Assembly: GCA_965261945.1 (NCBI GenBank)
Contig: CBDHEF010000002.1
Coordinates: forward strand, 1,922,001 to 1,986,000
Direction of reading: 5' to 3'
DNA length: 64,000 bases
From: VXOI01 sp965261945
GTDB taxonomy: Bacteria; Chloroflexota; Dehalococcoidia; Lucifugimonadales; UBA3495
The position numbers and the translations under genes were made by a program. Under the pieces are notes generated by a model that did not search any database, was not told the DNA's origin, and saw only the letters and a list, made by a program, of their open reading frames with translations. Positions within the stretch are counted from its first letter, which is position 1. Each line of letters opens with the position of its first letter. Shown here piece after piece: positions 17,171 through 25,838 of the stretch.

Positions 17171-17839
17171 ATGGGTTTCATCGAAGGCGTTGAGGAGCGG
17201 TCGCTCCCCATCCGTCGGGCCATCTTGGAGCATCCCTTCGTGCGGGGCATCGGGCAGGGCGACCTGGACGTGGAGCGCTTCAAGTTCTACGTGGCCCAGG
17301 ACTATGTGTACCTGATCGACTACGCGCGGGCGCTGGCCCTGGGCGCGGCGCGGGCACCCGAACTGGAGGTAATGTCCTGGTTTGCGGGTCTGCTGGACGA
17401 GACGCTGAACACCGAGATGGAGCTGCACCGGGGTTACTGCGCCCGGTTCGGCATCAGCCGCGAGGAACTGGAAGCGACAGAGGCCGCGCCGGCCACGGTG
17501 GCCTATACGAGCTACCTGCTGCGGGTGGCGTCGCAGGGCAGCTTCGGGGAGTTGGCGGCGGCGCTGTTGCCCTGCCAGTGGGGCTACTGGGAGATCGGCG
17601 AGCGCCTGTCCCGGCGGGGCGCGCCGGTCCACGCGCCGCTGTACGCCGACTGGGTGGCGATGTATTCCTCCGATGAGTTCCGCGACCTAGCCCTGCGCCT
17701 GCGGGCGCTGACCGACGGCTTGGGCAGCGTCGCCTCGCCGGCGGAACAGGCAGCCATGGAGATGGCCTACGTTACAAGCCTGCGCCTGGAGCGCCAGTTC
17801 TGGGACATGGCCTGGAACCTGGAGCAGTGGCCGGTGTAG
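17171..17839 (+). CDS. tenA: TenA-family thiaminase II / aminopyrimidine aminohydrolase
   Basis: 222 residues, all-helical. LLPCQWGYWEIGERL contains the catalytic Cys135, at the same number as in Bacillus TenA, and FYVAQDYVYLIDYARAL and AGLLDETLNTEMELH carry the other pocket residues. TenA salvages the pyrimidine part of degraded thiamine. It starts 10 bases after the Uma2 gene on the same strand. thiD lies at 33250-34083, so thiamine pyrimidine salvage is represented twice in the window. Confidence 0.9.
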   Translation: MGFIEGVEERSLPIRRAILEHPFVRGIGQGDLDVERFKFYVAQDYVYLIDYARALALGAARAPELEVMSWFAGLLDETLNTEMELHRGYCARFGISREELEATEAAPATVAYTSYLLRVASQGSFGELAAALLPCQWGYWEIGERLSRRGAPVHAPLYADWVAMYSSDEFRDLALRLRALTDGLGSVASPAEQAAMEMAYVTSLRLERQFWDMAWNLEQWPV

Positions 17840-17864
17840 GGTCGCTGAGCCGCGGCGCGGCGGC

Positions 17865-18674
17865 TCACCCTTTGACGGCGCGGAAAATCCAGCAGGGCCA
17901 GGAAAACAGAAAGTCTCCGTCTTCCTCCAACTCCCCCACTTGGAACGCCTCTTTAACCTCGGGTGTCGCCTCCTGAAACTCTCGCCGCAGGGCCTCCGCC
18001 TCTTCCTCTGCCACTTTCGTCCTCGCCACCCAGTCGTTGAACCACAGGTAGACCCGCTCGTTCTCGTTGCCGGCCACCTCGAAGCCCCGGTCGGTCAGCA
18101 TCCGGCGGATCACCGAGATTTTTCGGTTCTGAATGTGGCTGAAGTCACGGCGCAGCTCGATGTCGTTCATCCAGGCGGCCACGGCGTCGTCTTCCGGCGC
18201 TATGCTGTCGGCTATCACCAGCGAGCCGCCCGAGCGCAGGGTGCGGCGGGCCTCGTTCAGGGCAGCCTCGAAGTCGCGGAAATGATGGGCGGCGACGCGG
18301 CAGGTTATCAGGTCCAGGCTGCCGTCGGCGAAAGGCAGGGACTCGGCTGCGTTCTGGGCCAGCGAGAGGTTGCCCAGTCCTCGCTCGCCGCTGATGCGCC
18401 TGGCCTGCCGCAGCATGGGCTGGGTGATGTCGCTGGCGACCACACGCTCCGACACCTCGGCCATGGCGAAGGCGGTGAACCCTGCCCCGGCGCCGATGTC
18501 CACGGCCCAACGGTAGGGCGTCGTGCCTTTCAGGAAGTCCGGCCCGGTCAATCGTTGCACCGAGTCCAGGCTGTCGTCTCGGATGTGCACCTTGCTCTCG
18601 GCGTAGACTCCCGCCTGCGGCCCGAACATCTGCTGGGCCAGCGTGCCGCCGGACTGTTCACGATTCTGCGTCAT
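17865..18674 (-). CDS. Class I SAM-dependent methyltransferase (UbiE-like)
   Basis: 269 residues from the ATG at 18674, which has GGAG seven bases upstream (a TTG at 18686 is also in frame). Motif I is AVDIGAGAGFTAFAMAE, then VVASDITQPMLRQARR, AAESLPFADGSLDLITCRVA with AAHHFRDFE, and LRSGGSLVIADS. This is the pattern of Methyltransf_11 enzymes of the UbiE/COQ5 type. The acceptor is unknown. It converges with tenA with a 25-base gap. Confidence 0.88.
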   Translation of the reverse strand: MTQNREQSGGTLAQQMFGPQAGVYAESKVHIRDDSLDSVQRLTGPDFLKGTTPYRWAVDIGAGAGFTAFAMAEVSERVVASDITQPMLRQARRISGERGLGNLSLAQNAAESLPFADGSLDLITCRVAAHHFRDFEAALNEARRTLRSGGSLVIADSIAPEDDAVAAWMNDIELRRDFSHIQNRKISVIRRMLTDRGFEVAGNENERVYLWFNDWVARTKVAEEEAEALRREFQEATPEVKEAFQVGELEEDGDFLFSWPCWIFRAVKG

Positions 18675-18738
18675 GGGATGCTCCAAGAAGAGGGGCAGGC
18701 TTTGAGCCTGCCCCTGGGTTTGTTGACCGAGGGTGAGA

Positions 18739-18781
18739 AGACTACCCTCACCCGAACCCTCTCCCAGAGGGGGAGGGAACT
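18739..18781. repeat. REP-like palindromic element
   Basis: CTACCCTCACCCGAACCCTCTCCCAGAGGGGGAGGG-type copy just after the stop of the NHL-repeat gene. Its position at a 3' end is typical of the family in this window. Confidence 0.6.
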
Positions 18782-18786
18782 ATTGG

Positions 18787-19848
18787 TTAGACCAGCACCG
18801 GCTCGTCGTTCTTCTGGTAGACCTGGAAGCGATGGCGCATCGTGTCAGCGATGATGACCCGGCCGTTGTCGTCCACCTTTACCGCCACGGGGGCCCAGAG
18901 TACCTTCTCGGGGGTGAAGTCGCGGACGCCGTTGCGCTGGCGGATCATATCCGGGTTGGACTCGATCTTCTGCTCGCCCAGCTTGGACAGGGCTGCGTCG
19001 CCGGTGAACTCGGTGATGAACCGGCCTTCGGGAGTCAACACCTGCACCCGGTTGTTCAGCCAGTCGGCCACGTAGATGTCGCCTTCCTTGTCCACGGCCA
19101 CGCCCGTCGGTCGGTTGAACAGGCCCACCTGCTGCGGGACCAGGCGGATGCCGCCATGCTCGCGGGCATAGGTGGCGTCGCCGCCGGTGCCCGGCTGCCC
19201 GAAGCTGGCCAGCCACTGGCCGTCGTTGGTAAACGACTGGATGCGGTCGTTCCGCCAGTCGGCAACGAAGATGTTGCCTTCCTTGTCCAGGCCGATGCCC
19301 CAGGGGGTATTGAATTCGCCCGGCCCGGTGCCGAAGCTGCCGAACTGGGAGATGTACTTGCCGTCCAGGGTGAACTTCTGCACACGGTTGTTGCGGCTGT
19401 CGACCACGATCAGCGCGCCGTCGCGGATGGCCAAGCCCGCCGGGTGGTCCAGCTCTCCGTCGCCGGAGCCGTGCGTACCCCAGTTTCCGACGTAGTTGCC
19501 ATCCTTGTCGAAGATAGTAATGCGGTGGAGATATTCGTCGGACACGTAGACGTTGGTGTCCTTGTCCAGAGCGATGGACATCGGCCACATGAACTGGCCG
19601 GGGCCTTCGCCATAGCCGCCGAACTCGGTCACGTAGTGTTCGGTGCCGTCATCATCCAAGGTGAACAGGTTGATGCGGGTGCCGTCGGAGCGGGACTCGT
19701 AGGAGCGGTTCACGACGTAGATTGAGTCATCCGGCCCGAAAGCAAAGTCCATCGGGTTGCGGAACCCGGTGCCCTGGAACTCGGATCGGCCGGCGACCCA
19801 CTTGTAGGTGAAGGTCCGGTCGTTGATGCCCAGAAATACACTTGCCAC
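18787..19848 (-). CDS. NHL-repeat beta-propeller protein
   Basis: 353 residues made of about six NHL repeats, recognisable by recurring blocks such as PMDFAFGPDDSIYVVNRS, PAGLAIRDGALIVVDSRNNR, PWGIGLDKEGNIFVADWRND and PTGVAVDKEGDIYVADWLNN. They fold as a beta-propeller used for binding, occasionally with lyase activity. There is no signal peptide. The GTG at 19848 is strongly supported by AGGAGG eight bases upstream. Function unknown. Confidence 0.88.
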   Translation of the reverse strand: MASVFLGINDRTFTYKWVAGRSEFQGTGFRNPMDFAFGPDDSIYVVNRSYESRSDGTRINLFTLDDDGTEHYVTEFGGYGEGPGQFMWPMSIALDKDTNVYVSDEYLHRITIFDKDGNYVGNWGTHGSGDGELDHPAGLAIRDGALIVVDSRNNRVQKFTLDGKYISQFGSFGTGPGEFNTPWGIGLDKEGNIFVADWRNDRIQSFTNDGQWLASFGQPGTGGDATYAREHGGIRLVPQQVGLFNRPTGVAVDKEGDIYVADWLNNRVQVLTPEGRFITEFTGDAALSKLGEQKIESNPDMIRQRNGVRDFTPEKVLWAPVAVKVDDNGRVIIADTMRHRFQVYQKNDEPVLV

Positions 19849-19917
19849 GGCTTGCCTCCTTAGTTGTAGCTGTTGCGGGAAACCGCCCGCCCCTGCGGGC
19901 AGCAGACACGGCGCGTC

Positions 19918-20145
19918 TTAGATGTCTGTGGCGATGTTGGTTATGACACGCTGGGCAACTGAACTGACCAATGAAGTGATGGCGTTTAGCACCCACTCTA
20001 CCAGCGAGTTGACCAGCGTCCGGCCAGTGTCCACAACTGAAGTTATCACAGACCTGAGGGCGGTCACTCCAGACCTGATGAGTTCCAGGACAAACTGGAG
20101 GACGCCCCGTCCCTCTTCTTGAGCTGTGCCGTTTTCTTCAACCAT
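19918..20145 (-). CDS. Small amphipathic hypothetical protein
   Basis: 75 residues with an acidic start (MVEENGTAQEEGRG) and a long regularly spaced hydrophobic helix (VLELIRSGVTALRSVITSVV, LVEWVLNAITSLVSSVAQRV). It lies between the DUF1501 and NHL genes on the same strand, has an ATG with a purine-rich GAGAGAG upstream, and is not a shadow of a larger gene. It may be a membrane-associated peptide. No family recognised. Confidence 0.5.
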   Translation of the reverse strand: MVEENGTAQEEGRGVLQFVLELIRSGVTALRSVITSVVDTGRTLVNSLVEWVLNAITSLVSSVAQRVITNIATDI

Positions 20146-20248
20146 ATCGGTACTCTCTCTCGACGGCCGGAACGCAGGACGGTCATCGGCCGCGTTCCGG
20201 CACGTTTGCCTCTTGATTCACGCCGGATCACTCCGGCCCTGTTGTGTC

Positions 20249-21385
20249 CTAGATGAAGTCGTGCTTCTCCCAGGCGCCGCCGACGATGGGCTTGGAGTCG
20301 ACGCCCATCCAGTTCTCCAGCAGGGTGGTGTAGGTGGAGCGGAAGTCATTGTTGTGTTGCAGGTTGCCGCCGTCCTCCAACTCGCCCGGCTCCAGGGACG
20401 GGTACTCGCCGTAGAGGCCACCCTTGACGTTCTCGCCGATGACGAAGGCCACGCCGCCGGTGCCGTGGTCGGTGCCGGAGCCGTTGTCCATGGCGCGGCG
20501 GCCGAACTCGGAGTAGAGCAGCGTTACGACGTTGTCGCTGATGTTGTGGTGGCGCAGGTCAGACATGAAGGAGTCAACGTTCCTCGCCACGTCGTTCAGC
20601 AGGTTCGACTGCCCGACGGCCTGGTTGGCGTGGGTGTCGAAGATGTTGTAGGGAGCCGTGGTGAAGAGCACGCGGCTGCCCAGGTTGGCGTTATGCACCT
20701 GGACCATGTCGCGCATATACCCGCCGATGTTGCCCAGCAGGTACTCTTCCTCGCCGTGGTACATACTGGGGGCGGTGGACAGAATGTCGGCGCCCATCAT
20801 GGCCTCGACACCGGTGCTGCGGATGAAGTCTTCCACCGCACCGCGTCCGATGGCGGGGCCGTACATCCGGCCAAAGAGGTCGAGGGCCTCGTTCCGCTGT
20901 TCTTCCCGCTCCAGCTCGGTGAGCAGACCGTAGTTGCTCAAGTCACCGACTGAGGCGACAGGGACTCCTTCCATAGCCATTGCACGGGGCAGGCCGCGGC
21001 CGAAGTTGACGCTGGTCAGCACGTTTTCCTTGTTGGGGTCCAGTTCCCTGACCAGGCGGCCCAGCCAGCCTTCCACGCCCAGGGTCTCGGGCTCACAGGT
21101 GGCCCAGATGTCCATGGAGCGGAAGTGCGACAGGCTGCCGTTGGGATAGCCGATACCCTGGATTATGGCCAGCTTGCCCTCGTCCCAATACTTCTTGAGG
21201 GGAGCCATGGACGGATGCAGGCCCAGGGTGTCGTTCAGGGGGACAATCATTTCTTCGGGGATCCCCAGGGTCGGGCGGTAGTCCCGGTAGCGCGGGTTGC
21301 CGTAGGGGATAACCGTGTTCAACCCGTCGTTCCCGCCGGACAGGGAGACTACAGCCAGGACCGGATCCTTGCTGGTGGATACCAT
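20249..21385 (-). CDS. DUF1501 family protein (sulfatase-like fold)
   Basis: 378 residues from the ATG at 21385, which has GGAGG eight bases upstream. DUF1501 features: LAVVSLSGGNDGLNTVIPYG at the start, SHFRSMDIWATCEPE, and the C-terminal EFGRRAMDNGSGTDHGTGG. The family belongs to the alkaline-phosphatase superfamily and is nearly always encoded next to DUF1800, as here. Many members carry a Tat signal; this one does not. The true biochemical role is unknown. It follows the DUF1800 gene by 139 bases containing a hairpin. Confidence 0.88.
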   Translation of the reverse strand: MVSTSKDPVLAVVSLSGGNDGLNTVIPYGNPRYRDYRPTLGIPEEMIVPLNDTLGLHPSMAPLKKYWDEGKLAIIQGIGYPNGSLSHFRSMDIWATCEPETLGVEGWLGRLVRELDPNKENVLTSVNFGRGLPRAMAMEGVPVASVGDLSNYGLLTELEREEQRNEALDLFGRMYGPAIGRGAVEDFIRSTGVEAMMGADILSTAPSMYHGEEEYLLGNIGGYMRDMVQVHNANLGSRVLFTTAPYNIFDTHANQAVGQSNLLNDVARNVDSFMSDLRHHNISDNVVTLLYSEFGRRAMDNGSGTDHGTGGVAFVIGENVKGGLYGEYPSLEPGELEDGGNLQHNNDFRSTYTTLLENWMGVDSKPIVGGAWEKHDFI

Positions 21386-21472
21386 CGCTATTCCTCCGTT
21401 ATCGTTTGCGATCTTTCTTCTGGTCCGCCTGTCCTTCGACCAGTTCAGGACCAGCGGAGTGGGTGCCGTCAA

Positions 21473-21505
21473 CCGTTGGTGGCTCGACAAGCTCGCCACC
21501 AACGG
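21473..21505. repeat. Perfect 11-bp hairpin between DUF1800 and DUF1501 genes
   Basis: CCGTTGGTGGC at 21473-21483 pairs perfectly with 21495-21505 across an 11-base loop that reads TCGACAAGCTC. A related imperfect motif (GTCCTTCGACCAGTTCAGGA) begins near 21431. The loop and arm wording resemble dispersed CGACAAGCTC repeats found in many bacterial genomes. It could attenuate transcription into the DUF1501 gene. Confidence 0.6.
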
Positions 21506-21524
21506 TCAGGCGGTAATTCTCGGC

Positions 21525-22964
21525 CTAGCCGAACTGGAACTCCGAGGTGGTGGCGATCATCTGGAAGGTCTCGCCGACGCGGCGGGTGAAGTCCGCCTTT
21601 TCAACATCGGTGCTGTGGCGCAGCTCGCCACCATGGGCCACATGGCCCACCAACTCTCTGCGGGTCTCTTCGGAAATGGTCAGCGGACCCACCAGGTCAA
21701 GGCAGCCGTCCACCAACTGCTCGGCGCTCAGGTTATCGCCCTGAGCCATCAGCCGGTTGACCATCGACTGGACGCCGGGCAGGCTGGTGTCGCCCAGAAC
21801 TTTGGACGCGAAGTTGATGCGGTCGATAAGGGAGCCGCTGTTAATCCACTCGCGGCCCATGTGCCAGCCCTCGACCGTCGGCGGGTTGAGCAGGTCCATG
21901 CCCATGTACTTGGGTTCCATGGCGACGAAGAACAGGCCGGGCTTGGGCTCGGTGTGGTCCTGGGCCATGCGCATGGTGCCGATGACCACGTCGGCCGGGC
22001 TCTTCACCTTGGCGTAGCGGACTGCCTCGTCCTTGAAGAAGTCGCTGGTGAACAGCACCCGCAGCATTTCCTTGACCTCGTAGCCGGAGTCGAAGTAGGC
22101 CCTCTCCAACTGCTTGATGGCGTCCATGTCGCGCGGCTCGGCCAAGCGCCAGGACGGGACCGGCGGCTCGTCGGCGACGAAGAAATCGTAGAGCTTGCGG
22201 GCCACGAACCGGGCGGCGCCGGGCTGCTTGCAGATGATGTCGACCACATCGTCCCCGTTCCAGTTGCCGGTCTCGCCCAGGAAGGTCTTTTCGCCATAGT
22301 CATGATCGGCTGGGTCGAAGCGGAACTCGAAGGGTGTGCGGCCATAGGGGAAGACCGGGATGGTCGGAGCCAGGTTCCAGCCGGTGAAGGCGCGAGCGCA
22401 GGCCTTTACGTCGTCCTCGGAGTAGTTGAACTCGTTGTCCATGCCGACGCCGAGGGAGAACAGCTCCAGCAGCTCACGGCCATAGTTCTCGTTGACCGCG
22501 GTCTTGTGGCTCTCGATGTTGTCCAGGTAGTACAGCATCGCGGGGTCGGTGGACAGCCACAGCAATAGCTCTTTGAAGTTGCCCATGCCCTTTTCGCGGA
22601 AGATGTCGTACTGCATCGACGTGGTGCGGGCGTTGTCTACCTTGTTGTCGCCAGCGCAAAGGATGGTGTGCCAGAATAGGGCCATCTTCTCCTTGAGCTG
22701 GTGCTTGTTGTTGATCATGCGGTAGACGATTTCGGTCTGACCCGTTTCGATAGCGGCCTTGTCGAAATACGACGGATAGGCGCGATACATCATGTCTTCT
22801 TCGATGCCGGCGTCTTCGGCGGGGTTGAGTAACTCGTCAACCACCGAGTCATAGCCCTGGTGCGCCCGGGCTTCGATCTCGTCTCGGCTGGCGCCGAAAC
22901 CGGCCCGTCGCAGCAAGTGGGCCATAAGGGCAACATCTTTCTGGGACACTTCGTGGTGGGACAT
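21525..22964 (-). CDS. DUF1800 family protein
   Basis: 479 residues from the ATG at 22964, five bases after AGGAGG. DUF1800 signatures are visible: LLRRAGFGASRDEIEARAHQ, MALFWHTILCAGDNKVDN, GRELLELFSLGVGMDNEFNY with AFTGWNLAP, GETGNWNGDDVVDIICKQP and NPPTVEGWHMGREWINSGS. It is encoded upstream of its usual partner DUF1501 on the same strand. The function of this conserved pair is unknown; in other bacteria it is usually secreted. Confidence 0.9.
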   Translation of the reverse strand: MSHHEVSQKDVALMAHLLRRAGFGASRDEIEARAHQGYDSVVDELLNPAEDAGIEEDMMYRAYPSYFDKAAIETGQTEIVYRMINNKHQLKEKMALFWHTILCAGDNKVDNARTTSMQYDIFREKGMGNFKELLLWLSTDPAMLYYLDNIESHKTAVNENYGRELLELFSLGVGMDNEFNYSEDDVKACARAFTGWNLAPTIPVFPYGRTPFEFRFDPADHDYGEKTFLGETGNWNGDDVVDIICKQPGAARFVARKLYDFFVADEPPVPSWRLAEPRDMDAIKQLERAYFDSGYEVKEMLRVLFTSDFFKDEAVRYAKVKSPADVVIGTMRMAQDHTEPKPGLFFVAMEPKYMGMDLLNPPTVEGWHMGREWINSGSLIDRINFASKVLGDTSLPGVQSMVNRLMAQGDNLSAEQLVDGCLDLVGPLTISEETRRELVGHVAHGGELRHSTDVEKADFTRRVGETFQMIATTSEFQFG

Positions 22965-23475
22965 CAATTCCTCCTTTGCTTCGACTTTTCCAGTTTCTTC
23001 CTGCTCTGCTCCGGCCTCCGGGACTTCCGCACTGCGGAACCCCGCCCGGATGCCTGCCGGAATTCAACAGCGGGCAAGCGAAGCCCAAGGGCCTGCTTAC
23101 CCATTACTCGCTCATCCATTTAAGCCGTTGCGCCCTGTGTTGTCAATACTGATTCAAGAATAATAATGGACGGCCCATAACATTACAGGAGATAATTGTG
23201 GCTCAATACGAAGACAGTCACGTTACACGTATATATCGCTAATTGTCGTCACTCCGCACGGAATTACCGTCCATATCACAACGAATAAATCATTACTCGG
23301 ACCTGAAGCGCGTCATCCAGCAGTATTTCCTCCAGGTTCACTAAAAAGTTCATCAAAGAATCTCCCTGTCCATTTAAGGAGAAGGCTGGAGTGAGGGTGA
23401 AATCCGGGGATGCCTCCGCCCTGATCCCGGAAAGGGGAAACAACTGAAATACCCTGGGGTTCCGCCGGGTAAGCC
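22965..23475. other. 511-base intergenic region upstream of the DUF1800 gene
   Basis: AT-richer sequence around 23140-23300, presumably the promoter region of the DUF1800-DUF1501 unit, with a diverged REP-like element at about 23363-23400 (CATTTAAGGAGAAGG and GAGTGAGGGTGAAATC). No convincing gene was seen on either strand. Confidence 0.5.
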
Positions 23476-24531
23476 CTAAATCTGGCGCAGACGGGGGTCC
23501 AGCTTGTCGCGCAGCCAGTCGCCGAAGAGGTTGACCGCCAGCACGGTCAAGGCCATGGCGACGCCGGGGAACAGGGCGGTCCACCACGCGGTCTGGAGCA
23601 GCCCGCGTCCTTCGGCGATCATCAGTCCCCAGGCTGGCTGCGGCGGCGGTACGCCCACGCCCAGGAAGCTCAGTGATCCTTCCAGCAGGATCACGTAGCC
23701 GACTTGCAGGGTGGAAATCACCAGCAGGGAAGGCACGATGTTGGGCAGGATGTGCTTCAGGCTGATTCTCAGGCCGGAACTGCCGGCCACCACCGCACGG
23801 GCCACGAAGTCCTGCGCCTTCAGGGACAACGCCTCGCCGCGCACCTGCCGGGCGAACCGGGGCCACAGCAGCAGCCCGATGATGATGATGATGTTCTGCA
23901 ACGAAGGCTGGGTGATGGCGGCGACCACCACCGCGATGAGAATGAGCGGCATGGACAGAACGATGTCGGTCAGGCGCATCAGGATGGCGTCGGCCAGCCC
24001 ACCCCGGAACCCGGCGATGAGTCCGATGGTCGTGCCGATGCTGCCGGCCACCAGAATGGCTATCGTGGACACTATCAAGGATGGACGGGTGCCGTGAATC
24101 ACCCGGCTCAGCACGTCGCGGCCCTGAACGTCGGTGCCCAGGATGTATTTCCATGTGCCGCCCGGCCGCAGCAACTCCAACTCGGCTCCGGGGACCAGTT
24201 CGCCCCCTCCAGCCACCCGGGCCTTTCCGTCCTCAATATCCTTCTGGGCCTCAGTCAGGCTGATCTGGGTCACGAAATCAGCGGCTCGCCCTTCTACCAC
24301 GGTCCTCGTTTCGGACACGCGCTGGCCAGCCCAGACCGGGGGTGTCAGGCTGTCTCTCAATTCTCCACGAGTGGGAGAGTGGGGAGCAATCAAATTGGCG
24401 AAGATGGCGGTCAGCAGGAGCACGGCCAAGATGACCGTCGGCAGCAACGGCATCTGGCGAAGGCCGCGCAACGCAAGGCCCGCCCACTCGACAGGACCGC
24501 GTTCCGTTTTTTCCAGTACGACTACGGCCAC
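23476..24531 (-). CDS. ABC peptide/nickel transporter permease, DppC-like
   Basis: 351 residues with an N-terminal helix (MPLLPTVILAVLLLTAIFA), a periplasmic-type insert, then five helices. The DppC signature is ILGTDVQGRDVLSRVIHGTR, and the inner-membrane EAA loop is VRGEALSLKAQDFVARAVVAG. It is one of two channel subunits of an oligopeptide-type importer. The GTG at 24531 has AGGAG seven bases upstream. The partner permease and binding protein lie upstream, separated by a MITE-like insertion and a 19-bp duplication. No dppD/dppF ATPase genes are present. Confidence 0.9.
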   Translation of the reverse strand: MAVVVLEKTERGPVEWAGLALRGLRQMPLLPTVILAVLLLTAIFANLIAPHSPTRGELRDSLTPPVWAGQRVSETRTVVEGRAADFVTQISLTEAQKDIEDGKARVAGGGELVPGAELELLRPGGTWKYILGTDVQGRDVLSRVIHGTRPSLIVSTIAILVAGSIGTTIGLIAGFRGGLADAILMRLTDIVLSMPLILIAVVVAAITQPSLQNIIIIIGLLLWPRFARQVRGEALSLKAQDFVARAVVAGSSGLRISLKHILPNIVPSLLVISTLQVGYVILLEGSLSFLGVGVPPPQPAWGLMIAEGRGLLQTAWWTALFPGVAMALTVLAVNLFGDWLRDKLDPRLRQI

Positions 24532-24550
24532 GGGTTACTCCTAACTCCAA

Positions 24551-24588
24551 CTCCAAGGGTGGGCCACTGCTCCAAGGGTGGGCCACTG
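24551..24588. repeat. 19-bp tandem duplication upstream of the dppC-like gene
   Basis: Two exact 19-base copies at 24551-24569 and 24570-24588, immediately upstream of the ribosome site of the DppC-like gene. A REP-like element follows at about 24599-24634. Confidence 0.9.
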
Positions 24589-24669
24589 CCAATTGTTCCC
24601 TCGCCCTAACCCTCTCCCTACGGCAGAGGGAATCATCAGGTCAGCTTTCTCCCACTAGAGATGAGGAAC

Positions 24670-24835
24670 TAAACCAAATCCAAGGTGAAATGCGCATTTA
24701 TGCCAGGTAGCGTTTCATTGCAGGTGGACTCGCCGGCGCACGGGCGGGTTTCAAACCCGCCCCTACGGTCGAGGCGCGAACCCTGACTGCGAATGGCTGT
24801 CCGCAAAATGTACATCCCACATTGGCTTTGGTTTA
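24670..24835. mobile_element. MITE-like element, family A, copy 1
   Basis: 166 bases bounded by TA at both ends, with near-perfect terminal inverted repeats AACCAAATCC and GGCTTTGGTT (9 of 10 pair). The same element is at 48320-48502. TA target duplication and short inverted repeats suggest a non-autonomous IS630/Tc1-type element; this is inference, as no transposase is present. Relative to copy 2 it lacks 17 bases between two GGGCGG direct repeats. Its right-hand TA supplies the stop codon of the DppB-like gene. Confidence 0.75.
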
Positions 24836-25750
24836 GGTCAGGCGGATCCTGGGGTCAAGATAGCCATAAAGAATGTCAACGAATAGATTGGCAAGGATGT
24901 AGATGGCGCTGAAAACCACCACACCCCCTTGAATCAGCGGGTAGTCCCTGGTGCGCACTCCGTCCAGTATCAGGCTCCCCAGGCCGGGCCAGGCGAAAAC
25001 CGTTTCCGTAACCACGGCCGCCCCCAGAAAGAGAGTGAAAAGCACCACCGAAAAGGTGATGACCGGGATGAGGGAGTTCTTGAGCGCGTGCTTCCAGATG
25101 ACCTTGGTTTCGCTCAGCCCCTTGATGCGCGCCAGCTTGATGTACTCCGCGTTCAGCACGTCCAGCATACTGGAGCGGGTCAGGCGCATTATGGCGGCAG
25201 TGGTCAGGTAGCCCATGGAAAAGGCCGGCAGGATTATGCTGGTGGGGCCTTCCTTGCCCCCCGGCGGCAGCACACCCAAAATCACGGCAAAGATCAGGAT
25301 CAGCAGCACACCCAGCCAGAAGGAGGGTATGGACTGGCCCAGCACGGCGAACAGCCGGGCCACGCCGTCCCACCGCGTCCCCCGATTCACCGCCGCATAG
25401 ATGCCGATGGGCAACCCGATGCAGATGCTGATGGCCATGGCGGCGAAGCCCAACTGCAATGTGTTGGGCAGCCGCTGCATAATCAATTCCCGGACCGGCT
25501 GACGGCTGGTGACCGACTCGCCCAGATCGAAAACGAACATATCGCGGACGTAGGTAACCCACTGCACCGCCAGGGGACGGTCCAGGCCCAGATCGTGGCG
25601 GATGGCCTCCATCTGCTCTTCGCTGGCGCTGATGTCGGCCAGAAGCTGCACCGGGTCCCCGGACAGCCGGGACAGCATGAACACAATGGTCATCACCACC
25701 AGCAGGCTGATGATGGCCTGAAGGAACCGCAGAGCTATGTAACGGGTCAT
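24833..25750 (-). CDS. ABC peptide/nickel transporter permease, DppB-like
   Basis: 305 residues, six predicted helices. The DppB start is MTRYIALRFLQAIISLLVVM, with LGLDRPLAVQWVTYVRDM after the first periplasmic stretch, the EAA loop (EYIKLARIKGLSETKVIWKH) and the usual end YLDPRIRL. It pairs with the DppC-like permease. The stop codon TAA is formed by the terminal TA of the MITE-like element, so the original C-terminus may have been slightly different. The ATG at 25750 follows AGAAGGG. Confidence 0.92.
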   Translation of the reverse strand: MTRYIALRFLQAIISLLVVMTIVFMLSRLSGDPVQLLADISASEEQMEAIRHDLGLDRPLAVQWVTYVRDMFVFDLGESVTSRQPVRELIMQRLPNTLQLGFAAMAISICIGLPIGIYAAVNRGTRWDGVARLFAVLGQSIPSFWLGVLLILIFAVILGVLPPGGKEGPTSIILPAFSMGYLTTAAIMRLTRSSMLDVLNAEYIKLARIKGLSETKVIWKHALKNSLIPVITFSVVLFTLFLGAAVVTETVFAWPGLGSLILDGVRTRDYPLIQGGVVVFSAIYILANLFVDILYGYLDPRIRLT

Positions 25751-25838
25751 GGCGCCGCCCTTCTGTTCCCCTTCTGCCCTTGGACCATTTCCGAAGCGGG
25801 GAGCGCATACATGGCTGCGCTCCCCGCATGGATTTCAG

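Noticed and set aside
23276..24154. 292-residue minus-strand frame overlapping the DppC-like gene
   Set aside because: Frame-shifted shadow of the permease; low-complexity Arg/His/Gly-rich sequence.
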